From Azorinus chamasolen (lineage: Eukaryota; Mollusca; Bivalvia; Cardiida; Solecurtidae): DNA of 64,000 bases. A program made the position numbers and the translations under genes. The first letter of the stretch is position 1. Each line of letters begins with the position of its first letter. The notes beneath the pieces were generated by a model. It was not told where the DNA came from. It did no database searches and saw only the letters and a program-made list of their open reading frames with translations. Location: the NCBI GenBank assembly GCA_963576725.1, contig OY755241.1:75181001-75245000 (forward strand). The letters are read 5' to 3'. Of the stretch, positions 10,911-20,761 are shown piece after piece.

Positions 10911-11150
10911 GCCTTTTCCTGTTTATTCCAAATTTCAATATCTATTGAATATTCATGGCCAAAATAGTTATAATGAAATATGGTAGGTAGAACAGTGTAG
11001 CTATTTTAGAAACTAAAGAAACAGAATTTTCAAATTCCATTTATAGCAAACAGAGTAGACCCTGATCAGACGGCTCCTACAGGAGCCGTCTGATCTGGGT
11101 CTACTGTTTGCAAATATGTGAAAAGACGTTCATATGAGGGAAATGGTTAA
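10907..11150 (-). mobile_element. Family A MITE, complete, inverted next to the previous one
   Basis: TTAAGCCTTTTCCTGTTTATT ... ATGAGGGAAATGGTTAA, stem tip GCTCCTACAGGAGC. Tail-to-tail with 10662-10910. Confidence 0.88.
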
Positions 11151-11203
11151 CAGCCTGGATCCAGAAACTCCGTATCCCATCAGGATCCAAGCTGTTTGAC
11201 AAT

Positions 11204-11340
11204 TAGCCGAAAGTTTTTCAAAAGCTGTTGCATGACACTTGGTCGAAAGTTTTTTAAAAGCTTTTTCATGTCGCTTGGTCAACAGTTTTTTTAAGTTTAT
11301 TTCATGACACTTGGTCAACAGTTTCGATAGTTTGATTGAA
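11204..11340 (-). repeat. 36-bp tandem repeat, about 3.5 units
   Basis: TTGGTCGAAAGTTTTTTAAA-type units with period 36, inside I-family-like sequence (GGATCCAGAA...CATCAGGATCCAAGC at 11155). The minus-strand ORF here is an artefact of the 12-codon period. Confidence 0.7.
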
Positions 11341-11388
11341 TCAAATGTAATCACATTTGCACCAGATTCATAATTGCGAGACATATTT

Positions 11389-11839
11389 TTAACCCATTAC
11401 TCCATGAATATTCATGTAAGAAATAATGACATCATGAATATTAGTTAAAAAAAATTTTTTTACAATACAGTAAAACCCCTGTAATTGTGACCACCAAAAG
11501 GGAGCATAATTCTGGATTACAGATGCAGGTGGCAGCTTAATGCAGGACAAAAGTTATGCAGAAAGCTCCTACAGGAGCTTTCTGCATTACTTTTGTCCTG
11601 CATTAAGCAGCCACCTGCTTATAAAGACAGCTATTCTAATTCAATAAGTGGTCGCATTAGAGGGGTTGTACTGTAGCACATGGGCACAGGATGTTTTGGC
11701 CATGGCAGAAACTGTAGAATCTTATCTGTATTATATCATAAGAAAACTGAGCAGACCCTGATCAGGCAGTTCCTATAGGAGCCGTCTTATCTGGGGTCTA
11801 CTCTGTTTACAAAGGCGTATTTATGGAGTAAAGGGTTAA
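11389..11839 (+). mobile_element. Family B MITE interrupted by a family F MITE
   Basis: TTAACCCATTACTCCATGAAT ... TTTATGGAGTAAAGGGTTAA. B sequence runs to 11467 and resumes at 11674 (TAGCACATGGGCACAGG). Confidence 0.88.
11468..11673 (+). mobile_element. Family F MITE nested in B
   Basis: CAGTAAAACCCCTG ... GGGGTTGTACTG, TA duplicated on both sides, stem with GCTCCTACAGGAGC tip. Younger than its B host. Confidence 0.9.
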
Positions 11840-11844
11840 AGTGG

Positions 11845-12085
11845 GTTATGGCTTGAATACATTAGAATGATTCAATGAATAACTTCTAATAAGTAATGCT
11901 AAAAAATAATCAGATTAGAATGAAATATTTGCATTTCCAATCCACACAATTTGATTTTCACAAATTAATTTTCACTCAAGGTTTCAACAAACTCGATAAT
12001 ATTAATTTCCGTGTACTGCAATAGCAATACCATACTAGTAATACTAGTTAAAGTGGTATTTACCATCATCTTGACTGTCTGGCTG
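11845..12085. other. No recognised feature
   Basis: AT-rich sequence with CTAGTAATACTAGTTA short palindrome; no gene. Confidence 0.4.
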
Positions 12086-12087
12086 AG

Positions 12088-12405
12088 TTAACCTTTCCCT
12101 GTTGGAATATTCATGCAAGAAATGCTGACATCATAAACATTAATTAGATCAACACAGCAGACCCTGATCAGACAGCTCCAACTGGAGCCATCTGGGTCCA
12201 TGCTTATAAAACTTTTAGTCGAGTCTGAGTTCGTTCTCAAGTTTTTGATTGGTCAGATTTGAGCCTTTGGCTCAAATCTGACCAATCAAAAGCTTGAGAA
12301 CTCAAATCTGACCAATCAAAAGCTTGAGAACGAATTCAGACTCAACTAAAAAGCTTTATAAGCATGGACCCTGATCTGCATTTTATGTTTGCTAAAGCAT
12401 TAACC
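12088..12405 (+). mobile_element. Family B-like MITE holding element P in its stem
   Basis: TTAACCTTTCCCTGTTGGAAT, B body, stem GACCCTGATCAGACAGCTCC, then P, then a remnant stem and TTAA. Confidence 0.7.
12194..12371. mobile_element. Palindromic element P, second copy
   Basis: GGGTCCATGCTTATAAAAC ... AAGCATGGACCC. The segment CTTGAGAACTCAAATCTGAC shows an internal duplication of one arm. Confidence 0.8.
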
Positions 12406-12606
12406 CATTCCTGTATAGGCTATTTTTAGATCCTACCAAAAAGGAGCATTTACTAGAAAAAAAGGAAAAGTTTAGAATTGTGTAGTTTTAAAACCATTGT
12501 GATAAATGGAGCAAATGCTCCTATGGAGCAAATACTCTATCAAAATGGTTTCACAAATGAGTTTTACAGAGGCGCAAAAAGCCATCAGTAGAAGAGAATG
12601 GGTTAA
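12400..12606 (+). mobile_element. Family C MITE
   Basis: TTAACCCATTCCTGTATAGGC ... GAGAATGGGTTAA, stem tip GCTCCTATGGAGC. Confidence 0.82.
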
Positions 12607-12795
12607 AGGCATAAAAACAGAGGAAAGGGTAAAAAATATAATCACAGTGTCAAATAATTACATCTGTATGAGATGTTGAGATTAAACTCAAAAGAAGCTG
12701 ACTGATGGGCCAATCTAAGACAATTCATGATACAAGTTTCAGAGTAGGCTTGACATATAGATCAATTACCAACACACCTACATTCTAGTGTCTAG

Positions 12796-13012
12796 TTAAC
12801 CTTTACTCCATAAATACCGTCTGTCTTTCTAGGACTTTGCAAACAGAGCAGACCCATATCAGAAGACTAACAGGAGCTGTCTGATAAGGGTCAGCCATGT
12901 TTGTGTATGAAATAATATAGCTTATGATTCTATCTTTCCTGTCATGGCCACAAATTCATGTAATTAATACTGATGTCATTATTTCTTACATGAATATTCA
13001 TGGATTAAAGGG
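12796..13012 (-). mobile_element. Family B MITE
   Basis: TTAACCTTTACTCCATAAATA ... ACATGAATATTCATGGATTAAAGGG; the right TTAA is lost. Confidence 0.75.
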
Positions 13013-13017
13013 CTGCA

Positions 13018-13110
13018 CTTTTTAGCTATTAGTCCGTTAAAAAGCTCTTCAGAGCTTGTTATTTGTAAATGTCTTGCCGACTCAAAATAAATCTTATCTT
13101 ATCTTATTAC
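13018..13110 (+). repeat. Retroposon 3' end with microsatellite tail
   Basis: GTCTTGCCGACTCAAAATAA followed by (ATCTT)n-like ATCTTATCTTATCTTATT, typical of a SINE or LINE 3' end. Confidence 0.5.
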
Positions 13111-13169
13111 CAATGTTATTCTGCATGCCTGGATAAAGAATAAACTATATTTACCCCATCACTTTATAT

Positions 13170-13435
13170 ATGGCCCTTCACAAACAACTTCATGTATGTT
13201 TCAAGTCTTGTAATCAAAGGCAGATAACTCTAGAAATAGTGATCTGATTCAACCCAAAAACTATAGGTGTCTTCCTCTGATGATACTAAGCATATGCCCT
13301 TAATGTGAAACCAATATGTGAAGTACTGTTTGAGTTATCGCGTGACATCAAAAGTGTTGACGGACAGACAGACAGAAAATGTGATTCCTATAGGGCTCCT
13401 GCATTTTCAATGCATTGTGCAGGGCCCTAATTATA
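13170..13435. repeat. Dispersed repeat with GACGGACAGACAG tail
   Basis: CAAAGGCAGATAACTCTAG ... GTTGACGGACAGACAGACAG ... CATTTTCAATGCATTGTGCAGG. Related in style to family K. Confidence 0.55.
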
Positions 13436-13478
13436 AAGAGGCATCCCATAACTATGCATGCTGTCATTATTTCTTTAT

Positions 13479-13729
13479 TTAACCCTTTCCCTGTTTTAAG
13501 TTTATATCAAATTTCAATACCTATTCAATATTCATGGACATAATAGTTATAATGAAATGTAGAAGGTAGACCATTTTAGCCATTTTAGAAAGTAAAGAAA
13601 CAGATCTATCAAATTCCATTAGCAAACAGAGCAGACCCAGATCAGACGGCTCCCTCTAGGAGCTGTCTGATCTGGGTCTTCTCTGTTTGCAATTGTGTGA
13701 AAACACGTTTACATGAGGGAAAGGGTTAC
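13479..13729 (-). mobile_element. Family A MITE, complete
   Basis: TTAACCCTTTCCCTGTTTTAAG ... ATGAGGGAAAGGGTTA, stem tip GCTCCCTCTAGGAGC. Both stem arms carry CCCAGATC. Confidence 0.87.
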
Positions 13730-13872
13730 AAGAAAGGGTAACCTGAATGCAGTAATCACCCAACTGGCATTTGTAAAGTGTACACCCAGAGGCATTTCAT
13801 TAGTCTCCACAGTTTATCATCAAAAACCTTCCAGCAATTTTAATCCTTGAATAAAGAATGTCTGATACTATG

Positions 13873-14109
13873 AACCCTTTGCCTGTTTAATATTCATGTA
13901 AGAAATAATAGCATCATGAATATTTATTAGCTGAAGTTTTATAATGGCATATGTAAACAGGATGTCTTGGTCTAGACAGAAACTGTAGAATTAGATCATA
14001 AAATAAGCACAGCTGACCCCGATCAGACCGCTCCTATATGAGCCGTCTGATCTGGGTCTTCTCTGTTTGCAAATGCATGAAAAGGTGTTTTATATGAGGG
14101 AAATTGTTT
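13873..14109 (+). mobile_element. Hybrid MITE: B left half, A right half
   Basis: B-type left body (AATAATAGCATCATGAATA, GACAGAAACTGTAGAATTAGA) joined through the hairpin to an A-type right end (GCAAATGCATGAAAAGGTG...ATGAGGGAAA). Confidence 0.75.
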
Positions 14110-14156
14110 AAATCATAATGAACCATTCAAGTTTTGACCTGACGGCATTCACAAGG

Positions 14157-14629
14157 TTAACCCTTTACTCCAACAATATGCATTTTAAGGCCTTTGCAAA
14201 CAGAGTACACCCAGATCAGACGGCTCCACTAGCAGCCGTTTAACCCTTTCCCCCATAGGCTATTTTTAGATCCAGCCACTTTGAATAAATCTACCCTTAA
14301 GGAGCATTAACTAGAGAAAAGGATTGTTTTTAGAATCTTGTAGTTTGAAACCATTGTGATAGAGCATTTGCTCCTATAGGAGCAAATGCTCTATTTATCA
14401 CAATGGTTTCAACAGGTGATTTTTACAGAGGCGTAGAAAGGCGTATTTATGGATGAAAGGGTTAAGCAATGTCTGCTCTGCTTGCTTATGGAATTCATAT
14501 AGCTCCTATTCTACAGTGTCTGCCATAGCCAGTAAATGATGTGTTCATATCCCATTATAAAACTTCCATCTAATTAATATTCATGATCTTACTATTTCTT
14601 ACATGAATATTCATGAGATAAAGGGTTAA
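14157..14629 (-). mobile_element. Family B MITE split at its hairpin tip by a C MITE
   Basis: TTAACCCTTTACTCCAACAATA ... stem to AGCAGCCG, then C, then the other arm from TCTGCTCTGCTTGC to GAGATAAAGGGTTAA. Confidence 0.85.
14240..14465 (+). mobile_element. Family C MITE nested in B
   Basis: TTAACCCTTTCCCCCATAGGC ... ATGGATGAAAGGGTTAA, stem tip GCTCCTATAGGAGC. Confidence 0.87.
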
Positions 14630-14785
14630 ACATCCATCATTTACATCTTAGTCTACTATAATAAACTCGCATATACAAGAACAGACATTTAAACTTTCAA
14701 AATTCGTCAACACTGAGCAGAGAGGGATGTTTTATTGACTAACTAGCAAGCCAATTCTTGACAACCTTCAGATAAGATATGTAAA

Positions 14786-15013
14786 TTAACCCTTTCCCTC
14801 ATATAAACGTGTTTTTACGCATTTGCAAACAGAGTAGGGGAGCCGTCTGATCAGGGTCTACTCCGTTTGCTAATTGAATTTGATAAATTTGTTTCTTTAC
14901 TTTCTAAAATGGCTACCATGTTCCACCTTCCATATTTCATTGTAACTATTTTGCCCATGAATATTCGGTAGGTGTTGAAATTTGAAATAAACACAGAACA
15001 GGGAAAGGGTTAA
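14786..15013 (+). mobile_element. Family A MITE, left stem arm shortened
   Basis: TTAACCCTTTCCCTCATATAAA ... ACAGGGAAAGGGTTAA. The left arm is cut to GCAAACAGAGTAGG before GGAGCCGTCTG. Confidence 0.87.
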
Positions 15014-15140
15014 AACATTTTCAAGAACGGTTCCAATCCATATGTTGTGACCACTTTTTAAAATCGTCCCTTCGAGAGGATTCTAAAGAGTGGTCACAAC
15101 ATAGGGTTTTGGTGGAGAAATCTTTGTATTTGAATACACA
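15014..15140 (-). mobile_element. Family D element fragment
   Basis: Stem CATATGTTGTGACCACTTTT ... GTGGTCACAACATAGGG over TCCCTTCGAGAGG. Confidence 0.7.
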
Positions 15141-15289
15141 ACTTAATTCATTTCAAGGAAGAATAATCTGATGAAAATCATTTTTATTAGCTTCAAACAT
15201 ACTTTCTAAGAATGACAATATCATTCAAAACCTCAGAAACAGTCAATTTGTATATATTTCATAGATTAAATTGTCTGTATTCCTTATTC

Positions 15290-15415
15290 TTAACTCTTTC
15301 CTTCATATAAACGCTTTTGATGCATTTGCAAACAGAGTAGACCCAGATCAGACAGCTCCAGTAGGAGCAGTCTGATCAGGGTCTGCTTTGTTTGCTTATG
15401 AAATCAATTAGATTA
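15290..15415 (+). mobile_element. Family A MITE, left half
   Basis: TTAACTCTTTCCTTCATATAA, complete stem with GCTCCAGTAGGAGC tip, then divergence. Confidence 0.65.
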
Positions 15416-15419
15416 ATAT

Positions 15420-15830
15420 GATCAGCACCTGCAGTAGTCTAATTGCAAAGGCGCTAAAGGGTGACTCTATGAGGAAATTAGCTAAGGAAACCAACGGGCA
15501 TCTTTTACAGATAAAGCCAAAAAACAGAAATGGTTTTAATTCTGTCAAAAGAATACAGCAACTGAAATTCCTTACTCTGTGCACATCTTCAAATCAACAT
15601 TATGCATCTGTGAAACTATCAGGCACAAGTGCAGCAGGCAACAATTAGCTTGCAGAGTTTGAAGTTTAAAACATCCCTTTCTGATAGTACATGAACATCA
15701 TTCTCAACTGTATACCATTCTCAGCTATATACACATCAGTTGTTTTACATCCTAACAAAACCAAATACAGAACCGGGGAAAAAAAAGTCCATACCACAGT
15801 AACATGAATAAACAAAATTTTACATCTTTT
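15420..15830. other. No recognised feature
   Basis: Two short chance ORFs of 60-76 codons with no recognisable content. Confidence 0.4.
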
Positions 15831-15834
15831 TTTT

Positions 15835-16046
15835 TTAACTCTTTGCATGCTAAGTAATTTCTCGTCTGCAACAATTGTTGTCTGCTTCTATTCTTAAAAT
15901 AAACTTTCTCTCATTTTTTTGCAAAAATATGGTCGAGATAACAAACGGTTTGGATCCTGATGAGACGCTGCATTATGCGGCGTTTCATCTGGATCCAAAC
16001 GGTTTGCATAGGTAATCAGTTTCGCCGCTAGCATGCAAAGAGTTAA
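15835..16046 (+). mobile_element. Family I MITE, complete
   Basis: Perfect 18-bp inverted ends TTAACTCTTTGCATGCTA, and stem CAAACGGTTTGGATCCTGAT...GGATCCAAACGGTTTG. The hairpin tip is GCTGCATTATGCGGC, unlike the other families. Confidence 0.9.
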
Positions 16047-16074
16047 TTTTTCTTTACATCTATTTCCAAGTAGT

Positions 16075-16221
16075 AACCCCCTACTCCATAAAAAAGAATT
16101 TCTACGACTTTGCAAATTATGATTCTACAGTTTCTGCAATAGCCAGTCTATGTGCTAATATAATAACTAATCTAATTAATACCATTATTTCTTACATGAA
16201 TATTCATGGAGTAAAGGGTTA
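16075..16221 (-). mobile_element. Family B MITE without hairpin
   Basis: CCCCCTACTCCATAAAAAAG ... TTCATGGAGTAAAGGGTTA; the stem is reduced to TTTGCAAATTATG. Confidence 0.8.
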
Positions 16222-16254
16222 CACGAGGACCCTGTGAATCCAGTATCTCGCAGT

Positions 16255-16405
16255 TTTACGTCTTACCTGGATCAAACAGCTCCTGCAGGAGCTGTCCAGT
16301 AATGGTCTGCTCTCTTTGTTAATCATATAAAGTAGATTTAATTGTATATTTTTGCCAAGGCCCAAAATTCCTTTGTTCATTTGCCACTGTAAATAATCAT
16401 TTCCC
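16255..16405 (-). mobile_element. Family B fragment
   Basis: Stem remnant with GCTCCTGCAGGAGC tip followed by B internal sequence. Confidence 0.5.
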
Positions 16406-16579
16406 TATCAACACAGAACATTGTCAAGAGACAAGAGCATTTACTCTAAATTAAATGACAACAGAGTAATTCCCTATGAATCAGATGTATTGCCATTGCT
16501 GATGTCAACATCAAGCTAGATGTGCTATTCCAGAACCTACCCTTGTCTTATGTACTCACAAACCTTATCAATGCAGTTT

Positions 16580-16829
16580 TTAACCCTTTCCCTGTTCTAT
16601 GTTTATTCCAAATTTCAATACCTACAGAATATTCATGGACAAAAGAGTTATAATGAAATATGGAAGGTGGAACATTGTAGCTATTTAAGAAAGTAATGAA
16701 ACAGATCTATCAAATTCCACTGGCAAACAGAGCAGACCCTGATCAGACGGCTCCTATAGGAGCCGTCTGATCTGGGTCTACTCTGTTTGCAGATGCCTGA
16801 AAACACGTTTATATGAGGGAAAGGGTTAA
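16580..16829 (-). mobile_element. Family A MITE, complete
   Basis: TTAACCCTTTCCCTGTTCTATG ... GAGGGAAAGGGTTAA, stem tip GCTCCTATAGGAGC. The right terminus is repeated once more at 16830-16851. Confidence 0.9.
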
Positions 16830-16868
16830 AATATGAGGGAAAGAGTTAAAATGGAATGGTCTATCTGT

Positions 16869-17099
16869 TTAACCCATTCCCTCATATTGATGACTTTTGA
16901 TGACCCTGTAAAAGTTACTTTGTGAAACCATTGTGATAAATAGAGCATTTGCTCATTTAGGAGCAAATGCTCTATTTATCACAATGTTTCAAACTACAAA
17001 ATTCTAAAAAAAATAATCTTTTCTCTAGTTAGTGCTCCTTTTCGGTAGATTTATTCAAAGAGGTTGTATCTAAAAATAGCCTATGAGGTAATGGGTTAA
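16869..17099 (-). mobile_element. Family C MITE, complete
   Basis: TTAACCCATTCCCTCATATTG ... CCTATGAGGTAATGGGTTAA; stem tip GCTCATTTAGGAGC. Confidence 0.88.
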
Positions 17100-17430
17100 A
17101 GAAAGAGTCCATTCAGTATGAAAGGGTATATTTTGCGAGAAGATTTTCAATGACAAACACTGCCGACTTTGATCAGAGGCGCCTCTGATCTGGGTCTACT
17201 CTGTTTGCAATGGTCCATATACTCGTTTCCAGCATTCAAAGGTTTAAAACGTTGTATAACACGAGAATTATGAAGCCAAGGCAGGTCCTGCTCAATGACA
17301 TCACTACCAACACGAATACCAAATTTCATATAAATACAACATTCAGTACATGACAAACAGCTGAAACTAGATTATGTCCACAAGTCATGGATGCCCTCAA
17401 ACTGCCATTTTAAGGCAGGCAGAGCGTGTT
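17100..17430. other. Mostly unassigned sequence with one MITE stem remnant
   Basis: A collapsed stem (GATCAGAGGCGCCTCTGATC at about 17170) resembles an A/B hairpin shortened to its tip. Nothing else recognised. Confidence 0.4.
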
Positions 17431-17433
17431 AAC

Positions 17434-17624
17434 AGAGCTACAGAAAAAGGTGCGTACCCAAATTACTAAAATCGTCATTTCTCCACCAAACCCTATACTG
17501 TGACCACTCTTTAGAATCGTCTCAAAGAGACGATTCTAAAGAGTGGTCACAGTATAGGGTTTGGTGGAGAAAAAGAGGAACTATTGTTGGAAATGGTTAA
17601 ATTTACGCATCTTATCTGTACCTC
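17434..17624 (-). mobile_element. Family D element, complete
   Basis: GAGCTACAGAAAAAGGTGCG ... TTTACGCATCTTATCTG with a 17478-17572 stem; arms are nearly perfect over a GTCTCAAAGAGAC tip. Confidence 0.85.
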
Positions 17625-17668
17625 AGCGTTAAACAGGCTCAGCATTCACCTGCTCTTGTATTCTCCTA

Positions 17669-17914
17669 AGTTTACACTTTTACTCCATAGATATGCCTTT
17701 CAATATCTTTGCAAACAGAGCAGACCCAGATCAGACTGTTAAGGTAGGAGCCACCTGACGAAAGTCTGCTCTGCTTGCTTATGAAATAAAACTACTGATT
17801 CTACAGTTTCTGCTATGATAAAAATTGCCTTGCTCATGATGCTATTATCACCATTCTGCTAATGAATATTCATACAGTATTTCTTACATGAATATTTATG
17901 GTGTGAAGGGTTAA
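17669..17914 (-). mobile_element. Family B MITE
   Basis: CTTTTACTCCATAGATATG ... TTTATGGTGTGAAGGGTTAA, imperfect stem. Confidence 0.78.
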
Positions 17915-17923
17915 GTATCCACT

Positions 17924-18170
17924 TTAACCCGTTACTCCATACATACGCTTCTCTACGCATTTGCAAACAGAGTAGACCCAGATCAGATGGCTCCTGTAGG
18001 AGCCATCTGATCAGGGTCTGCTCTGTTTGCTTATAATATACATAATTTATAATTCTGCAGTTTCTGCCATGACCATAAAATCCTGTGTCCATGTGCTATT
18101 ACAATTATTAATCTAATTAATATTCATGATGTCATTTTCCCTACATTAAAGTTCATGGAGTACAGGTAAA
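17924..18170 (-). mobile_element. Family B MITE, complete
   Basis: TTAACCCGTTACTCCATACATA ... GTTCATGGAGTACAGGTAAA; stem tip GCTCCTGTAGGAGC. Confidence 0.85.
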
Positions 18171-18391
18171 CCCTTTCCCTGTTCTATGTTTATTACAATT
18201 TTCAGTACGTACTGAATATTCATTAACAAAATAGTTATAAAAAAATATGGAAGTTGGAACATTGTAGACATTTTAGAAAGCAAAGAAGCAGATCTATCCA
18301 ATTCTATTAGCAAACAGAGCAGACCCTGATCAGATGGGTCTACTCTGTTTGCAAATGCTTGAAAACAAGTTTATATGAGGGAAAGGGTTAA
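18167..18391 (-). mobile_element. Family A MITE, stem tip deleted
   Basis: TAAACCCTTTCCCTGTTCTATG ... ATGAGGGAAAGGGTTAA. The stem collapses to GATCAGATGGGTC. Abuts the previous B. Confidence 0.83.
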
Positions 18392-18616
18392 TACATCTTT
18401 GTTCATGAACTCTTTGTATGCTGGTGGTGGATTCTGCTATTTATGACACATGTAAACATTTTGGATCTAGATCTGGCCCCTTAGAACAGAAATAAACAGG
18501 CCTGATCTAAGATCTAAACTGTAACTCACGCTAAATTTCTGCAAACCAAAAAAAATCAGAAAATTAACAATTTTTAGAATGCTGCAGACAAAATTACTTG
18601 CAGATCAACAGACAAA

Positions 18617-18760
18617 TGTGCATACTCAAATTCTAAAATCGTCATTTCTCCAAATCTTATGTTGTGACGTCTCTCAAAACGATTTTAAAGAGTGGTCACA
18701 CCATAGGGTTTGGCGGAGAAATAAAAGTTTAATTTACCAATTTTTATCTGGACCTCTGAC
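18617..18760 (-). mobile_element. Family D element
   Basis: TGCATACTCAAATTCTAAAA, partial left stem, GTGGTCACACCATAGGG right stem, ATTTTTATCTGGACCTC end. Confidence 0.7.
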
Positions 18761-18764
18761 TTAG

Positions 18765-19190
18765 CACATTCAAAGACTAATTTTTAAATCTTCTGATCAA
18801 TGCCAAATAAATGTTTCGTTTTCAAACAATGTCATCTGCTTTAAATTTCAAAGTGGAATTCCCTTAAATTTCTTCTCTAAAGCGCAAGTGGCGTGTCAAA
18901 CAGAATCCTGATGAATCACTTAGTTATTCGGCGTCTCATCTGGGTCACAAACTGCTTGCATTTATGTAATCACAGATTATCCATTGCAGCAAGCCCTTGA
19001 AGTCAGATAATATAAGATATGGCAGAGAATGCAGCAAATATTTCACCTAGTAGTTCCTAAAAACTAAAGATCCGCTCAGATTTATAATACAATGCCATCA
19101 ATTGAATAAATTTGTAAGTTCATTAGAGCATCAAAATGTAAGGCATCAAAAAAGGTAAAGCAAAACACATTTAGGTGCACAACCTTCAGC
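18765..19190. other. Family I stem remnant in otherwise unassigned sequence
   Basis: About 18890-18966 carries CAAACAGAATCCTGATGA...CGTCTCATCTGGGTCACAAA, an eroded I stem. The remainder shows no gene. Confidence 0.4.
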
Positions 19191-19194
19191 CTGC

Positions 19195-19346
19195 TGTTGG
19201 TGGAGGAGTGATTAACCATGTCAACAGTTTGAATCTAGAGACGCCAAGTTCATGACCCCAGCTAGCCATGTTCAAATGCGGATGGATGGACTGACTAACC
19301 GCACGCCTGACCGACCACCGGACAGGGTTTTTCCAGCATACCCCCT
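19195..19346. repeat. Dispersed repeat, GATGGATGGACTGAC type
   Basis: GGTGGAGGAGTGATTAACCA ... GGACAGGGTTTTTCCAGCAT. A related stretch is at about 38270-38360. Confidence 0.45.
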
Positions 19347-19552
19347 TAACCCTTTCCTCCATAAATACGCCTCTCTAATAACCGCTTCTTGAAACCATTG
19401 TGATAAATAGAGCATTTGCTCCTATATTTATCACAATGGTTTCAAAACTACAAAATTATAAAAATTTTCCTTTTCTCTAGTAAATGCTCCTTTTGGGTAT
19501 ATTCATTCAAAGAGGCTGGGTCTAAAAAAAAGCCTATAGAGGAAAGGGTTAA
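19346..19552 (-). mobile_element. Family C MITE with B-like left tip
   Basis: TTAACCCTTTCCTCCATAAATA ... CTATAGAGGAAAGGGTTAA. The stem tip is deleted (GCTCCTATATTTATC). Confidence 0.82.
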
Positions 19553-19689
19553 TCAAGTTTGCATAAAAATATGCTTAGCAGGCTAAAGGTTAATTTCCTA
19601 CAATGCCATTATACAACACCATTAGAGTACCTAGATTTCATATTGTTATTTGATGTATAGAAAATGAAGTAATAATACAGACCAATAGA

Positions 19690-19853
19690 TTCAAATACTA
19701 AAATCATCATTTTTCCATCAAACCCATGTTGTGACCATTCATTAGTATTCGCCTCAAAGAGACAAGTCTAAAGAATGGTCACAACATTAGGTTTGGAGGA
19801 GATATACAGAATATTCTTGAAAAATCTATTTATGCATATAATTTGGACCTCTG
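19690..19853 (-). mobile_element. Family D element, degenerate
   Basis: TTTTCCATCAAACCCATG ... ACATTAGGTTTGGAGGAGA over CCTCAAAGAGAC. Confidence 0.7.
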
Positions 19854-20009
19854 ATCATACCTATCTGAGTATATGGAGCAATTTTACTTTGTATGTTCTA
19901 TAGAAATACAAAGCATCTATTTTTTCTTCAGAACATGAAGATGAAGCAATTAAAAGTTCTCTGTAGAACATGAAGAAGGCTCCTCAGAAAACTATCACTG
20001 ACATGTAAG

Positions 20010-20233
20010 TTAACCCATTCCCGCCTATCGACGAATTTTGACGCTTCTGTAAAAGTCACTTCATGAAACCATTGTGATAAATAGAGCATTTGCTCCACAG
20101 GAGCAAATGTTCTATTTATCACAATGGTTTCAAAACTACACAATTCTGCAAATTTCCTTTTCTCTAGTTAATGCTCCTTTTTAGTAGATTCAATCAGAAG
20201 TTAGGTCTAAAAATAGCCTAAGTGGGAATGGGT
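20010..20233 (-). mobile_element. Family C MITE
   Basis: TTAACCCATTCCCGCCTATCG ... GTGGGAATGGGTTTA, stem tip GCTCCACAGGAGC. Confidence 0.85.
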
Positions 20234-20267
20234 TTATAGCTGCACTCATACACTACATCATTCTTCT

Positions 20268-20485
20268 ATTAACACATTCAGTCCTGATAATAAATTTGTG
20301 ATCAGTTGCAAACAGTTTGGATCCAGATGAGACACAAAGTAACTCAGCATCTCATCTGGATTCAAAATGTTTGACATTGACGCCATTTATCATTTTATGT
20401 GAAGAAATCGAAGAAATAATGCATTATAGAAACAAAACTAGGAAACGATTTTGTACATAAAATATTCCCAGGGCTGAATGGGTCA
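20268..20485 (+). mobile_element. Family I MITE, second subtype
   Basis: TAACACATTCAGTCCTGA ... CAGGGCTGAATGGGTCAA ends and stem GCAAACAGTTTGGATCCAGA...GGATTCAAAATGTTTG. Confidence 0.75.
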
Positions 20486-20544
20486 AACTTAATCATACAA
20501 AGTTCAAATCATCACAAACCACTGCCCAGAGCTGTAGATAACAT

Positions 20545-20690
20545 GTGCACTGATGTATAAAAATCTCTTATTTCTCATCCAAACCCTATCTTACTGCAAC
20601 TCGTTAGAATCGCCTCTCTGAGGAGATTCTAACAAGTTGCAGCAAGACGGAGTATGGTGGAGAAATAATAAAAAGTCAATCCCTAAAATC
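20545..20690 (-). mobile_element. Family D element, variant stem
   Basis: TTTCTCATCCAAACCCTAT, stem CTTACTGCAACTCGTTAGAA...TTCTAACAAGTTGCAGCAAG, GGTGGAGAAATAA. The stem sequence differs from the usual GTGACCACTCTTTAG. Confidence 0.72.
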
Positions 20691-20761
20691 AAACCCTTTA
20701 CTCCATAAATACACCTTTCTATGTCTTATAAAAAATCGAAATGGATGTTTTTTTTATTCAT

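Noticed and set aside
15418..15648. 76-codon plus-strand ORF
   Set aside because: No homology recognised, no splice or codon signal; probably chance.
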